Positions 6,705-14,310 of a DNA stretch of 20,975 bases are shown piece after piece. The notes beneath the pieces were generated by a model that had not been told where the DNA came from, searched no databases, and was given only the letters and a program-made list of their open reading frames with translations. The translations under genes and the position numbers were made by a program. How positions within the stretch are numbered: the stretch's first letter is position 1; each line of letters opens with the position of its first letter. This DNA is from Syntrophomonadaceae bacterium (lineage in GTDB: Bacteria > Bacillota > Dethiobacteria > DTU022): contig SLQM01000038.1 of assembly GCA_007131435.1 (NCBI GenBank), positions 1 to 20,975 of the forward strand, read 5' to 3'.

Positions 6705-6782
6705 TTCATCGCTCTCCTTGACTATTCAATTGTAATTCTTTTTCTCCAGCCAAGTTGTTAAATCCTCCAGGTAATCATGCTC

Positions 6783-6811
6783 TTGACAAATAACATAATA
6801 CAAGGTATTTT
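6783..6811 (+). promoter_or_regulatory. sigma-A-type promoter for the ApgM-like gene
   Basis: TTGACA (6783-6788), 17-base spacer, TATTTT (6806-6811), pointing at the ApgM-like gene and leaving a leader of about 95 bases. A short inverted repeat AATAC-AAG-GTATT (6797-6809) overlaps the -10 box and could be an operator. In the leader, AACAG-ATTATA-CTGTT followed by T residues (about 6818-6836) is a weak hairpin. The thrC promoter must lie in the same 210 bases on the other strand, but I could not pick it out. Confidence 0.6.
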
Positions 6812-6914
6812 CAGGGAACAGATTATACTGTTTTTATCATTACTGCAATTAATTACCCGGTTAAACCAGTTTTTTATTTAAGACCACATTAAGATATTGC
6901 AGAAGGAGAGTGAA

Positions 6915-8132
6915 TTGTCCTTGAAATATTTAGTTATCGTGGGTGACGGGATGGCGGATTACGCGATGGAACAATTTAATGGAAAAACTGCCCTGCAATA
7001 TGCAAAGACTCCATACTTTAACAAAATTGCCACTAGCGGTACCCTTGGGTTGGTAAAAACTATACCTGATTCCCTGCCACCGGGAAGCGATACGGCAAAC
7101 CTTTCTGTCATAGGTTATGATCCATTACAGTATTATACAGGGCGCTCGCCTTTTGAAGCTATCAGCGTTGGAGTTGATATGGCGCCTGAAGACGTTTCTT
7201 TTCGCTGCAACCTGGTTACCCTGTCAGATGAAACTCATTACCGGGATAAAACCATGGTCGATTACTGTGCGGATGAAATAACTGACCAGGAAGCTGGAGA
7301 ACTTATAAGAGTGATAGATCAGGCTTTTGGATCGGATTATATTAAATTCCACAAGGGTTTTTTATACCGCAATCTTATGATTTGGAGCGGTGCACCCGAT
7401 GACTGGCAGCTTACCCCGCCACATGATATAAGCGGGCAGAAGATTGGAGAGCACCTGCCGGCAGGCCAGAAATCTGCTGAAGTGACAGAGATGATGTCGC
7501 GAAGCTATGAGATATTGTCAGAACACCCTTTAAACAAAAAAAGAATTGATAATGGATTAAACCCGGCAAACTCGATTTGGATTTGGGGAAATGGGCGAAA
7601 ACCGATGATCCCTGAATTTGAAAAGAAATATGGACTAAAAGGCGCTGTTATATCAGCAGTAGATTTAATCAAGGGCATAGGTTTATTTGCCGGCCTCTCA
7701 GTTATCGAAGTTGAGGGGGCAACGGGCAATATTGACACAAACTACAGTGGGAAAGTAAATGCTGCGCTCAAGGCCCTGAAAGAGGGAAAAGATTTTGTAT
7801 ACCTTCACATAGAAGCCCCCGATGAATGTTCGCACCGGTTTGAGATAGATAACAAGGTAAAGGCGATAGAGCTTATCGATCAAAAAGTGGTTAAAGTAGT
7901 GTTGGATGAATTAGATAGAAGCGATATGGAATATAGTATTCTGCTGGTTACCGATCATGCCACTCCACTTTCACTGGGAACTCATACCCGTGAACCAGTT
8001 CCTTTCGCCATATATCGCAGCAACAGAAAAGAGTCAAACCCGGGACAACCCTTTGATGAAGTATCTGCAGCCTCTACAGGCTTGCTTATAAAAGAAGGTT
8101 ATAAATTAATGGATCTATTTGTTAATCACTAA
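6915..8132 (+). CDS. ApgM-type cofactor-independent phosphoglycerate mutase homologue, possible homoserine kinase
   Basis: A member of the alkaline-phosphatase superfamily, archaeal-type (ApgM) phosphoglycerate mutase branch. Metal-binding motifs are in order: V-G-D-G-M-A-D near the N-terminus, G-S-D-T-A-N-L-S-V-I-G-Y-D-P with the nucleophilic Ser/Thr region, H-I-E-A-P-D-E-C-S-H, and T-D-H-A-T-P. The AAGGAG at 6903-6908 sits six bases before the TTG at 6915, so I use that start (405 residues); an upstream TTG at 6897 would lie before the ribosome-binding site. One ApgM subgroup is proposed to replace ThrB as homoserine kinase in genomes lacking it and is linked to thrC. Divergence from thrC here makes that role plausible and would supply ThrC's substrate. 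Glycolytic phosphoglycerate mutase activity is the alternative; sequence alone does not decide. Confidence 0.85.
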   Translation: MSLKYLVIVGDGMADYAMEQFNGKTALQYAKTPYFNKIATSGTLGLVKTIPDSLPPGSDTANLSVIGYDPLQYYTGRSPFEAISVGVDMAPEDVSFRCNLVTLSDETHYRDKTMVDYCADEITDQEAGELIRVIDQAFGSDYIKFHKGFLYRNLMIWSGAPDDWQLTPPHDISGQKIGEHLPAGQKSAEVTEMMSRSYEILSEHPLNKKRIDNGLNPANSIWIWGNGRKPMIPEFEKKYGLKGAVISAVDLIKGIGLFAGLSVIEVEGATGNIDTNYSGKVNAALKALKEGKDFVYLHIEAPDECSHRFEIDNKVKAIELIDQKVVKVVLDELDRSDMEYSILLVTDHATPLSLGTHTREPVPFAIYRSNRKESNPGQPFDEVSAASTGLLIKEGYKLMDLFVNH

Positions 8133-8150
8133 ACATCATGGAGTCATGTA

Positions 8151-9308
8151 ATGCAGGTTGACAGCAATGATAGAATAGTCACAGCAAATTTTATGGCTCT
8201 CTTTGCTGCAATTTTTTTCCTCTTTTTTGCCCTTGATTATTATATACCTATCTTACCGTTTTACGTTATAGAAGCAGGGGGCGGAGAAACTGCAGTAGGT
8301 ATGCTGATGGGCCTGTTTACCTTTTGTTCTATAGTTTTAAGGCCTTTTCAGGGTAGGGACATAAACAGGCGTGGCCGTAAACGTCTTTTATTAGTGGGTA
8401 TATCGCTTTATGCGGTAGCAGGCCTGGGTTTACTGACTCTTCCTTCATTACCCTTTTTATTTTTATTCAGGGCAGTGCAGGGTTTTGGGTGGGGTGCTTT
8501 TCTTCTGGCATTTAATACCCTGACATTAGACCTTGCTCCGCCTGGGAAACGTGGCGAAGTGGTTGGCTTAATGGGGGCAGCACCTCCCCTATCAATGGCA
8601 ACAGCCCCCCTGGTGGGTGAGTATTTGCGCGATGCCACAGCATCAAATTACCATTTACTTTTTTTTGTTGCCATTTTAGCAGCTTTGTTGTCATTGGTTT
8701 TTGGTCTGCTATTTAAAGAGCCGGCTAAAGAAGATGATAAAAATTTTAAAGCGCCCCTGTTTTCACGCCGGGTAATTTTACCTTCAATTATTATCCTTTG
8801 TATGACTTTTAACCTTGGAGCGATCCTAACCTTTTTGCCTTTACTCGGGAGAGCGCGTGAAATTGAAGCGGTCGGTTTTTTCTTTACAGTTTTTGCCCTA
8901 ACAGCAGTTTTTGCCCGTCCTCTTGCAGGTCGCCTGTCAGATCGCTTCGGCCGCCCTAAAGTGTACCTGCCTGCACTTTTTATTGCCGCTATTTCGATGA
9001 TCGTTATTGCTTTTTCCACGACTAGTTTTTTCCTGGTCTTAAGCGGGTTTTTATTAGGGTTAGGATTCGGCTCAGCCCATTCATCCGTAATGGCCATGGC
9101 AGCCGACCGTCTGCCGGTTGTGGAGAGAGGGATTGGCATGGCAACTTTCACCGCCGCTTTTGACCTTGGAATTGTAATTGGTGCAATTGTCCTTGGGTTA
9201 TTATTAAACTGGTTGGATTTTACCGCACTGTTCATCCTTTGTGCATTGATTATGCTCTTGCCCATACTTGTTGTTTCATTAAGAAATAGGGCAAATTCAA
9301 ATATATAA
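8151..9308 (+). CDS. major facilitator superfamily transporter
   Basis: A 385-residue, strongly hydrophobic protein with about twelve predicted membrane helices, usual for MFS. The motif-A loop between helices 2 and 3 is visible (G-R-D-I-N-R-R-G-R-K-R), and its second copy occurs in the C-terminal half (G-R-L-S-D-R-F-G-R-P-K). The R-A-V-Q-G-F-G-W-G-A segment in helix 4 recalls drug- and sugar-exporter subfamilies such as YwoG-like proteins. The ATG at 8151 has GGAG seven bases upstream and lies 18 bases after the ApgM-like gene; the aconitase gene follows after 17 bases, so all three may share a transcript. The substrate cannot be assigned. Its closeness to aconitase makes a tri- or dicarboxylate possible, but nothing in the sequence proves it. 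Confidence 0.88.
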   Translation: MQVDSNDRIVTANFMALFAAIFFLFFALDYYIPILPFYVIEAGGGETAVGMLMGLFTFCSIVLRPFQGRDINRRGRKRLLLVGISLYAVAGLGLLTLPSLPFLFLFRAVQGFGWGAFLLAFNTLTLDLAPPGKRGEVVGLMGAAPPLSMATAPLVGEYLRDATASNYHLLFFVAILAALLSLVFGLLFKEPAKEDDKNFKAPLFSRRVILPSIIILCMTFNLGAILTFLPLLGRAREIEAVGFFFTVFALTAVFARPLAGRLSDRFGRPKVYLPALFIAAISMIVIAFSTTSFFLVLSGFLLGLGFGSAHSSVMAMAADRLPVVERGIGMATFTAAFDLGIVIGAIVLGLLLNWLDFTALFILCALIMLLPILVVSLRNRANSNI

Positions 9309-9325
9309 CCGGAGGTGCTGGCAAA

Positions 9326-11260
9326 ATGCCGGATAGTATTACCCATAAAATAATCAAAGAACACCTGGTTAAGGGAGAATGGAAAAAAAGAACTGAAATA
9401 GGGATAAAAATAGACCAGACCCTTACCCAGGATGCAACGGGTACAATGGCTTATCTCCAGCTTGAAGCTCTTGGGATTGACAGGGTTCGGACTGAACTTT
9501 CGGTAAGTTATGTTGATCATAACACCCTGCAGAACGGTTTTGAAAATGCCGATGACCATCGCTACCTTCAATCTGTTGCATCCTGTTACGGTATCTGGTT
9601 CTCCAGGCCCGGTAATGGCATTTGCCACCAGGTCCACCTTGAGAGGTTTGGATCACCGGGTAAAACACTACTAGGCTCTGACAGCCATACCCCCACTGCA
9701 GGAGGCCTTGGCATGCTCGGTATTGGAGCAGGCGGCCTTGATGTCGCTGTTGCCATGGCCGGCGCTCCATTCTACCTGGACATGCCTGAAGTTATTTTAG
9801 TTAAGCTGGAAGGAAAACTATCTCCATGGGTCGGAGCAAAAGATTTAATTCTTGAACTTCTCCGCCGGCTTTCAGTTAAGGGTGGGGTGGGTAAAGTTAT
9901 CGAGTATTCCGGCAGTGGTGTTAAAGACCTTTCTGTCCCGGAACGGGCTACTATAACCAATATGGGAGCAGAACTGGGCGCCACATCTTCACTATTCCCT
10001 TCCGATGAAGTGACACTGGAATTTTTACGAGAGCAGGGTAGAGAGAACGCCTGGGAACCGCTTGAGGCCGACAAGGGCGCTGTATATGATCAGGAAATTA
10101 CGATAGAGCTGAACAAACTTGAGCCCCTAGTTGCAGCACCGCACAGTCCCGATGCAGTAAAAACCATTGAACAGGCAGGTTCAGTTTCAGTTGACCAGGT
10201 AGCTTTTGGAAGCTGTACAAATGGCTCCTACGATGATTTATGGCTACTTTCCGAAGTTATGAAAGATAAGGTTGTGCATCCAGGTGTAAGCCTGGTGGTA
10301 GCACCTGGTTCAAGGCAGGTATTGTTAAGTTTGGCTCGTGACGGAATCCTGGAAAAACTGGTTTCATCAGGTGCCAGGATTCTAGAACCTGCATGCGGCC
10401 CCTGTATCGGAATGGGGCAGGCTCCTCCTTCAGGAGGAGTATCTGTACGCACTTTTAACCGCAATTTTCCCGGCCGCAGCGGGACAAAGGATGCCGGCGT
10501 ATATCTGGCCGGGCCCGCTGTAGCTGCTGCTGCAGCAATAACCGGAAGGCTTTCAGACCCCCGGAAACTGGGTGAGTATCCTCGGCTGCCCGAAACCCGT
10601 ACGCTGATCGTTGATGACCGCATGTTGATTGCGCCGGATATAGATAGAAGATGCGATAAGATTATTCGCGGCCCAAATATTAAGCCTATTCCTGGTAATT
10701 CGCTATTGCCGGAAACAATTAAAGCTAAAGTTCTACTGGTAGTAGGCGATAATATAACTACGGACCACATCATGCCAGGTGGGTCGAAAGTTCTGCCCCT
10801 GCGTTCAAATATAGAAGCTTTAAGCGAGTTTGTATTTGAGTCAATTGATCATGAATTTGCATCAAAAGCCAGGGAAATTGGTGAAGGAGTTATAGTTGCA
10901 GGTGATAACTACGGCCAGGGCTCCAGCCGGGAACATGCCGCACTGGCGCCTATGTTCCTTGGTATAAAAGCAGTAATAGCAAAATCTTTTGCCCGCATAC
11001 ACAGCGCCAACTTGGTGAACTTTGGTATTATACCGCTTTTATTTTGTGAAACAGCAGATTATAACAACCTTTCCGAGAAAGATTGTTTGATTATTGAAAA
11101 TGTGCGGGAACAGTTAAGATCTAAGGAAATATTAATTAAAAATGATACTAAAGGGCAAAAATTCAGAGTAAAGCATACACTGTCAAAACGTCAGGTAGAT
11201 ATTATTAATGAAGGTGGGCTGCTTAATTATACTAGAAAAAATAAGCTAGAGAAGAATTAA
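9326..11260 (+). CDS. aconitate hydratase, monomeric 644-residue type
   Basis: Interconverts citrate and isocitrate through cis-aconitate, using a [4Fe-4S] cluster. The cluster cysteines are Cys297 (F-G-S-C-T-N-G-S), Cys357 and Cys360 (P-A-C-G-P-C-I-G-M-G). Other family signatures are S-D-S-H-T-P-T-A-G-G-L-G near 118-129 and, in the swivel domain, D-H-I-M-P-G-G and G-D-N-Y-G-Q-G-S-S-R-E-H-A-A. At 644 residues it matches the shorter aconitase common in Clostridia rather than the roughly 900-residue AcnA. The swivel domain is fused at the C-terminus, unlike two-subunit LeuCD. A strong GGAGGTG ribosome-binding site precedes the ATG. It is convergent with acpS; I saw no terminator in the 32 bases between. 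Homoaconitase or another hydro-lyase specificity is less likely. Confidence 0.92.
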   Translation: MPDSITHKIIKEHLVKGEWKKRTEIGIKIDQTLTQDATGTMAYLQLEALGIDRVRTELSVSYVDHNTLQNGFENADDHRYLQSVASCYGIWFSRPGNGICHQVHLERFGSPGKTLLGSDSHTPTAGGLGMLGIGAGGLDVAVAMAGAPFYLDMPEVILVKLEGKLSPWVGAKDLILELLRRLSVKGGVGKVIEYSGSGVKDLSVPERATITNMGAELGATSSLFPSDEVTLEFLREQGRENAWEPLEADKGAVYDQEITIELNKLEPLVAAPHSPDAVKTIEQAGSVSVDQVAFGSCTNGSYDDLWLLSEVMKDKVVHPGVSLVVAPGSRQVLLSLARDGILEKLVSSGARILEPACGPCIGMGQAPPSGGVSVRTFNRNFPGRSGTKDAGVYLAGPAVAAAAAITGRLSDPRKLGEYPRLPETRTLIVDDRMLIAPDIDRRCDKIIRGPNIKPIPGNSLLPETIKAKVLLVVGDNITTDHIMPGGSKVLPLRSNIEALSEFVFESIDHEFASKAREIGEGVIVAGDNYGQGSSREHAALAPMFLGIKAVIAKSFARIHSANLVNFGIIPLLFCETADYNNLSEKDCLIIENVREQLRSKEILIKNDTKGQKFRVKHTLSKRQVDIINEGGLLNYTRKNKLEKN

Positions 11261-11292
11261 CCTTGAGCATTAAACCATAAGCAGCTTTTATC

Positions 11293-11667
11293 TTAATGTA
11301 CTGCAACTGCTATTGCAGCAGCAAATGGCTGTTCATGGCTGATAGATATTTTAATATCCTTTATATTCATTTCTTTCGCAATATGTAAGGCTTTACCATG
11401 TAGTTTGACAGAAGGCCGATTGCCTTTTAATGATATTATTTCAACTTCTTTGAGTGATACAGGTCCTATACCGCAGCCAAGTGCTTTAAGAACAGCTTCC
11501 TTTGCAGCAAAAAGTCCCGCAAGATTAGTGGTGGAGGCTCCTCTTACAAGAAAACGGATTCTTTCTTCTTCAAATAAAAAGCGCTCTAAAAATTTATCAG
11601 GATACTTTAAATATAAACTTTTTATTCTTTTTATTGATACAAGATCGGTTCCAACTCCCGCAATCAT
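11293..11667 (-). CDS. acpS: holo-[acyl-carrier-protein] synthase
   Basis: Transfers 4'-phosphopantetheine from CoA to the serine of acyl carrier protein, activating it for fatty-acid synthesis. The 124-residue product has the family length and motifs: G-V-G-T-D-L-V-S-I at the N-terminus (Asp8 binds Mg) and F-A-A-K-E-A-V-L-K-A-L-G in the middle (Glu binds Mg, Lys binds CoA). The frame stays open further upstream, but the ATG at 11665-11667 has a strong GGAGG just ahead and matches the family N-terminus, so I reject the longer form. It is divergent from the cold-shock gene and convergent with aconitase, so it stands as a single-gene unit here rather than beside alr. Confidence 0.95.
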   Translation of the reverse strand: MIAGVGTDLVSIKRIKSLYLKYPDKFLERFLFEEERIRFLVRGASTTNLAGLFAAKEAVLKALGCGIGPVSLKEVEIISLKGNRPSVKLHGKALHIAKEMNIKDIKISISHEQPFAAAIAVAVH

Positions 11668-11691
11668 TTTTTTACCTCCTTTTTTTTTCCC

Positions 11692-11697
11692 ATTATA
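11692..11697 (-). promoter_or_regulatory. candidate -10 box for acpS
   Basis: On the minus strand TATAAT is found about 25 bases before the acpS start and just ahead of its ribosome-binding site. No good -35 hexamer is present 16-18 bases upstream, so this is only a likely -10. Confidence 0.4.
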
Positions 11698-11755
11698 ACA
11701 TTCTTGTTTAAACATAACCTGTACTCTGTTAATCTTTGAAAATTCTCCAAATACC

Positions 11756-11782
11756 TTGCATTTAATCGAAAAATGTGATAAT
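11756..11782 (+). promoter_or_regulatory. candidate promoter for the cold-shock gene
   Basis: TTGCAT (11756-11761) and an extended -10, TGTGATAAT (11774-11782), with a 15-base spacer. The extended TG may compensate for the short spacer. The leader contains a small hairpin, CCTGT-TTA-ACAGG, just upstream of the AGGAGG, possibly influencing translation. Confidence 0.45.
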
Positions 11783-11836
11783 GTTTTGTTCACATAATCA
11801 CCTGTTTAACAGGCATTTTTAGGAGGTAAATTTTTA

Positions 11837-12034
11837 ATGCAAGGTAAGGTTAAATGGTTTAATCCTGAAAAGGGATACGGCTTCATTGAAGTCGAGGGGG
11901 ACAAAGATGTATTTGTCCATTACTCTGAGATCCAGGAAGAGGGTTTTAAAACTCTCGAAGAAGGCCAGGCAGTTGAATTCGAAATAGTCGAAGGAAACCG
12001 CGGGCCGCAGGCCGCTAACGTGGTAAAAATATAG
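11837..12034 (+). CDS. cold-shock domain protein (CspA family)
   Basis: A 65-residue single-domain nucleic-acid-binding protein that acts as an RNA chaperone, often induced by cold or at growth transitions. It has the two RNP motifs, K-G-Y-G-F-I (residues 12-17) and V-F-V-H-Y (24-28), starts M-Q-G-K-V-K-W-F-N, and ends with the usual G-P-Q-A-A-N-V-V. A strong AGGAGG precedes the ATG and a terminator follows the stop at once, so it is a monocistronic unit. The paralogue letter (CspB, CspC and so on) cannot be decided from sequence. Confidence 0.97.
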   Translation: MQGKVKWFNPEKGYGFIEVEGDKDVFVHYSEIQEEGFKTLEEGQAVEFEIVEGNRGPQAANVVKI

Positions 12035-12067
12035 AGCGTTTATATTAATATGTCACCTGCTCTTTAC

Positions 12068-12093
12068 GCCGGCGTTTTGCGCCGGCTTTTATT
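12068..12093 (+). terminator. intrinsic terminator of the cold-shock gene
   Basis: GCCGGCG (12068-12074), loop TTTTG, CGCCGGC (12080-12086) form a 7-bp all-GC stem followed by TTTTATT. It separates the cold-shock gene from the Fe-S regulator. Confidence 0.93.
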
Positions 12094-12108
12094 GTTAGCA
12101 CCAAACTG

Positions 12109-12137
12109 TTGACATCAAAGGTTGAAGATGTTATTCT
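12109..12137 (+). promoter_or_regulatory. promoter of the Rrf2-nifS-nifU operon
   Basis: TTGACA (12109-12114), 17-base spacer, TATTCT (12132-12137). A long T stretch follows, then a possible operator and the regulator's AAGGAG ribosome-binding site. Confidence 0.7.
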
Positions 12138-12148
12138 TTTTTTTGGTT

Positions 12149-12172
12149 ATACCTTAGTTAAATAGTCGGAAT
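12149..12172 (+). promoter_or_regulatory. possible Rrf2/IscR-type operator
   Basis: The segment contains the half-site ATAGTCGG (12162-12169) preceded by an AT-rich centre and a degenerate left half (ACCTTAGTTA). It resembles IscR type 1-like boxes, in which CCGACTA and TAGTCGG face each other. Lying just downstream of the promoter, it would suit autorepression. The left half is imperfect, so this is tentative. Confidence 0.4.
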
Positions 12173-12191
12173 TCAAGGAGCATGAAGACTT

Positions 12192-12599
12192 TTGAAGCTT
12201 TCAGCAAAAGTTGAATATGGGCTAAGAGCAATGGCTATGCTTGCAATCTACTATCAAAATGGCCCCCTTCCACTAAGTAAAATATCTGAGCAGGAAAGAA
12301 TATCGCTTAAATTTTTAGAGCAGATATTTCCTGATTTAAGGCGATCAGGCCTGGTAGAGAGTGTCCGCGGAGCGCGCGGTGGCTATATGCTTTCCAGCGC
12401 TCCGGAAACTATCCGGGTCGGAGATATCGTTAGGGCTGTTGAAGGGCCCATCACCCCGGTTAACTGTCTTTCTGAGGATAAACCCAAATCGCGGTGCCAT
12501 CGTAAAAGGGACTGCCTGACCAGAAAAGTATGGGAGCGCTTACGGGATCGCATTAATGACGTTCTTGATGATGTATTCCTTAATGAACTAGTGGAATAG
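12192..12599 (+). CDS. iscR: Rrf2-family, IscR-like Fe-S-sensing transcriptional regulator
   Basis: A 135-residue winged-helix regulator. The N-terminus (M-K-L-S-A-K-V-E-Y-G-L-R-A-M) and the recognition segment E-Q-I-F-P-D-L-R-R-S-G-L-V-E-S-V-R-G-A-R-G-G-Y are typical of Rrf2 proteins. Three cysteines (Cys92, Cys102, Cys108) lie where IscR binds its [2Fe-2S] cluster, although the first spacing (nine residues) is longer than the five in E. coli IscR. The TTG start has AAGGAG eleven bases upstream; the ATG at 12182 is out of frame and soon stops. It leads an operon with a cysteine desulfurase and scaffold, so the expected role is repression of Fe-S synthesis when clusters are plentiful. A CymR-like cysteine-metabolism role is possible, but the cysteines favour IscR. 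Confidence 0.88.
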   Translation: MKLSAKVEYGLRAMAMLAIYYQNGPLPLSKISEQERISLKFLEQIFPDLRRSGLVESVRGARGGYMLSSAPETIRVGDIVRAVEGPITPVNCLSEDKPKSRCHRKRDCLTRKVWERLRDRINDVLDDVFLNELVE

Positions 12600-12630
12600 C
12601 ATGACATCTTAGAATGGGGAGGAATGATAT

Positions 12631-13794
12631 ATGAATAAAAAAAATGTTTACATGGATCATGGCGCTACAACTCCTGTCAGGCAGGAAGTCTTAGAGGCTA
12701 TGCTTCCATTTTTTTCTGAACTTTATGGTAATCCTTCAAGCCTGCATGCCAAGGGCAGGGATGTCCGTAAAGCTTTTGAGGAAGCTCGCAGGGTAACGGC
12801 TGCTTCATTGGGTGTAGAACCGGATGAAATATATTTTACCTCCGGTGGTACAGAATCAAATAATATTGCCCTTCGTGGTGCAGCGAAAAAACATGGTTCA
12901 GGCCACATCATTACTTCAAGTATCGAGCATCATGCAGTATTAGATGTATGTAAAGATCTTGAAAAGCAGGGCTTTTCAGTTACCTACCTACCGGTTGATA
13001 AGTATGGGCTGATCAGCATGGAAGAGTTTGAGTCTTCAATTAAACCTGAAACATTCCTGGTTTCAATTATGGCTGCCAATAATGAAATTGGCACGGTGCA
13101 GCCTATTTCGGAAATAGGCGCAATAGCGGAGAAACACAAAATCCTTTTTCATACCGATGCTGTCCAGGTTGTTGGGCAAATGCCGTTGAACATAAAAGAG
13201 CTTAATCTTGATTTTCTATCCCTGTCAGCTCACAAGTTTAACGGGCCCAAAGGTGTGGGTGCCCTTTATAAAAGAAAGGGAGTAAAAATTGATCCTTTAT
13301 ATCACGGTGGAGGCCAGGAACGTAAATTGCGTCCGGGAACGGAGAATGTGCCCGGCGTGATAGGTTTAAGTAAGGCCCTGGAATTGGCTGTCGGGGAACT
13401 GCCTCAAAAGGCAGAAGAACTGGCAAAATTAAGGAACAGGTTAATTGAAGGCCTTGTGAGAATAGATGATGTTGTGTTAAACGGACATCCAGAAAAAAGG
13501 CTGCCCGGCAATGTAAATGTAAGTTTTAAATATATTGAGGGAGAATCAGTACTGCTCAGCCTGGATCTGCATGGAATCGCAGCTTCAAGCGGTTCAGCCT
13601 GTTCATCCGGCTCACTTGACCCTTCGCATGTATTGTCTGCCATTGGCCTTGATCACCAGACCGCACACGGCTCTATCCGATTTAGCCTTGGCAGGGGTAA
13701 TGCAGAGGAAGATATAGACTATGTTTTAGATATAATACCGTCGATTGTGGATAGGCTGCGACAGATGTCCCCGATTCGCAAAGAAAGCTGTTGA
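12631..13794 (+). CDS. nifS: cysteine desulfurase (NifS/IscS type)
   Basis: PLP enzyme that removes sulfur from cysteine as a persulfide for Fe-S cluster assembly and tRNA thiolation. 387 residues. The start is M-D-H-G-A-T-T-P, a common opening in this family (Y-x-D-x-x-A-T-T-P). The PLP lysine is Lys202 (L-S-A-H-K-F-N-G-P-K-G). The catalytic loop holds Cys324 in S-S-G-S-A-C-S-S-G, the group I loop. The C-terminus is short and ends in Cys (K-E-S-C). The ATG has GGGGAGGA nearby; the gene follows the regulator by 31 bases, and its TGA abuts the ribosome-binding site of the scaffold gene. Such desulfurases can also release selenium from selenocysteine, which may matter if the FTR homologue is a selenoprotein, but no specific link is visible. 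Confidence 0.95.
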   Translation: MNKKNVYMDHGATTPVRQEVLEAMLPFFSELYGNPSSLHAKGRDVRKAFEEARRVTAASLGVEPDEIYFTSGGTESNNIALRGAAKKHGSGHIITSSIEHHAVLDVCKDLEKQGFSVTYLPVDKYGLISMEEFESSIKPETFLVSIMAANNEIGTVQPISEIGAIAEKHKILFHTDAVQVVGQMPLNIKELNLDFLSLSAHKFNGPKGVGALYKRKGVKIDPLYHGGGQERKLRPGTENVPGVIGLSKALELAVGELPQKAEELAKLRNRLIEGLVRIDDVVLNGHPEKRLPGNVNVSFKYIEGESVLLSLDLHGIAASSGSACSSGSLDPSHVLSAIGLDHQTAHGSIRFSLGRGNAEEDIDYVLDIIPSIVDRLRQMSPIRKESC

Positions 13795-13808
13795 GAGGAG
13801 CTAAAATA

Positions 13809-14192
13809 GTGTATAACGAAAAAGTAGTCGAACATTTCAACAATCCCCGCAATGTTGGAGAACTGCCGGACGCTGATGCAATAGGTGAAAACGGTAGTTT
13901 TAAATGTGGCGATACGATGAAGATTTACCTGAAGGTAAAAGACGGCATTATAGAAGATGTAAGGTTTCAGACCTACGGTTGTGGTGCCGCTATCGCCAGC
14001 AGCAGCATGTTGACAGAGATAATCAAGGGGAAAACTATTGATGAAGCTTTGCAGGTTAGCAACCAGGATGTAGCCGACGAATTGGGGGGGTTGCCTCCCT
14101 TAAAATTGCACTGTTCTAACCTTGCTGCCGACGCATTACATGATGCAATTGCTAATTATAAAAAGAAGCAGGGGAGCGTTGTTAAAGACTAA
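13809..14192 (+). CDS. nifU: Fe-S cluster assembly scaffold protein (IscU/NifU N-domain type)
   Basis: Scaffold on which NifS-derived sulfur and iron are built into clusters for transfer to apo-proteins. With the GTG start at 13809, eight bases after AGAGGAG, it is 127 residues. An in-frame TTG at 13791 would lie upstream of that ribosome-binding site and is less likely. The three conserved cysteines are Cys33 (F-K-C-G-D), Cys58 (Y-G-C-G-A-A-I-A-S-S-S) and Cys102 (L-K-L-H-C-S-N-L-A), and the cluster-releasing Asp follows the first cysteine. It is single-domain, as in most Clostridia, without the C-terminal NifU extension. It overlaps or abuts nifS and is in the same operon. mnmA, a frequent neighbour, is absent; the heat-shock operon follows. 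Confidence 0.95.
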   Translation: MYNEKVVEHFNNPRNVGELPDADAIGENGSFKCGDTMKIYLKVKDGIIEDVRFQTYGCGAAIASSSMLTEIIKGKTIDEALQVSNQDVADELGGLPPLKLHCSNLAADALHDAIANYKKKQGSVVKD

Positions 14193-14222
14193 GCAAACTG
14201 AACTAAACAACTTTTTTCTACC

Positions 14223-14251
14223 TTGACAAACCCCTTTCAGGATGTTATTTT
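14223..14251 (+). promoter_or_regulatory. sigma-A promoter of the hrcA-grpE-dnaK-dnaJ operon
   Basis: TTGACA (14223-14228), 17-base spacer, TATTTT (14246-14251). The CIRCE operator begins ten bases further on, so HrcA binding would cover the transcription start. Confidence 0.85.
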
Positions 14252-14261
14252 TTATATAGCT

Positions 14262-14288
14262 TTAGCACTCTGTAGCTAAGAGTGCTAA
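14262..14288 (+). promoter_or_regulatory. CIRCE operator (HrcA binding site)
   Basis: TTAGCACTC (14262-14270), a 9-base spacer, GAGTGCTAA (14280-14288): a perfect match in both halves to the CIRCE consensus. It lies between the promoter and hrcA, as expected for negative control of class I heat-shock genes. Confidence 0.98.
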
Positions 14289-14310
14289 AGCGGATTGAGG
14301 GGGTATGTTT

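Noticed and set aside
8648..9637. Long antisense open frame (about 330 codons) across the MFS and aconitase genes
   Set aside because: It lies opposite two clear genes, is rich in residues expected from reverse-complemented hydrophobic codons, and shows no family motif.
10228..10773. Antisense open frame inside the aconitase gene
   Set aside because: Shadow of a conserved coding sequence; no motif and no ribosome-binding site.
11668..11793. N-terminal extension of acpS
   Set aside because: The extra 42 residues would run across the -10 box and ribosome-binding site and are not part of the family; the ATG at 11665-11667 is well placed.
13792..13808. Second selenocysteine candidate: TGA after the terminal Cys of nifS
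   Set aside because: The frame continues only E-E-L-K before TAG, with no family signature and no hairpin at the proper distance; the bases instead form the nifU ribosome-binding site.
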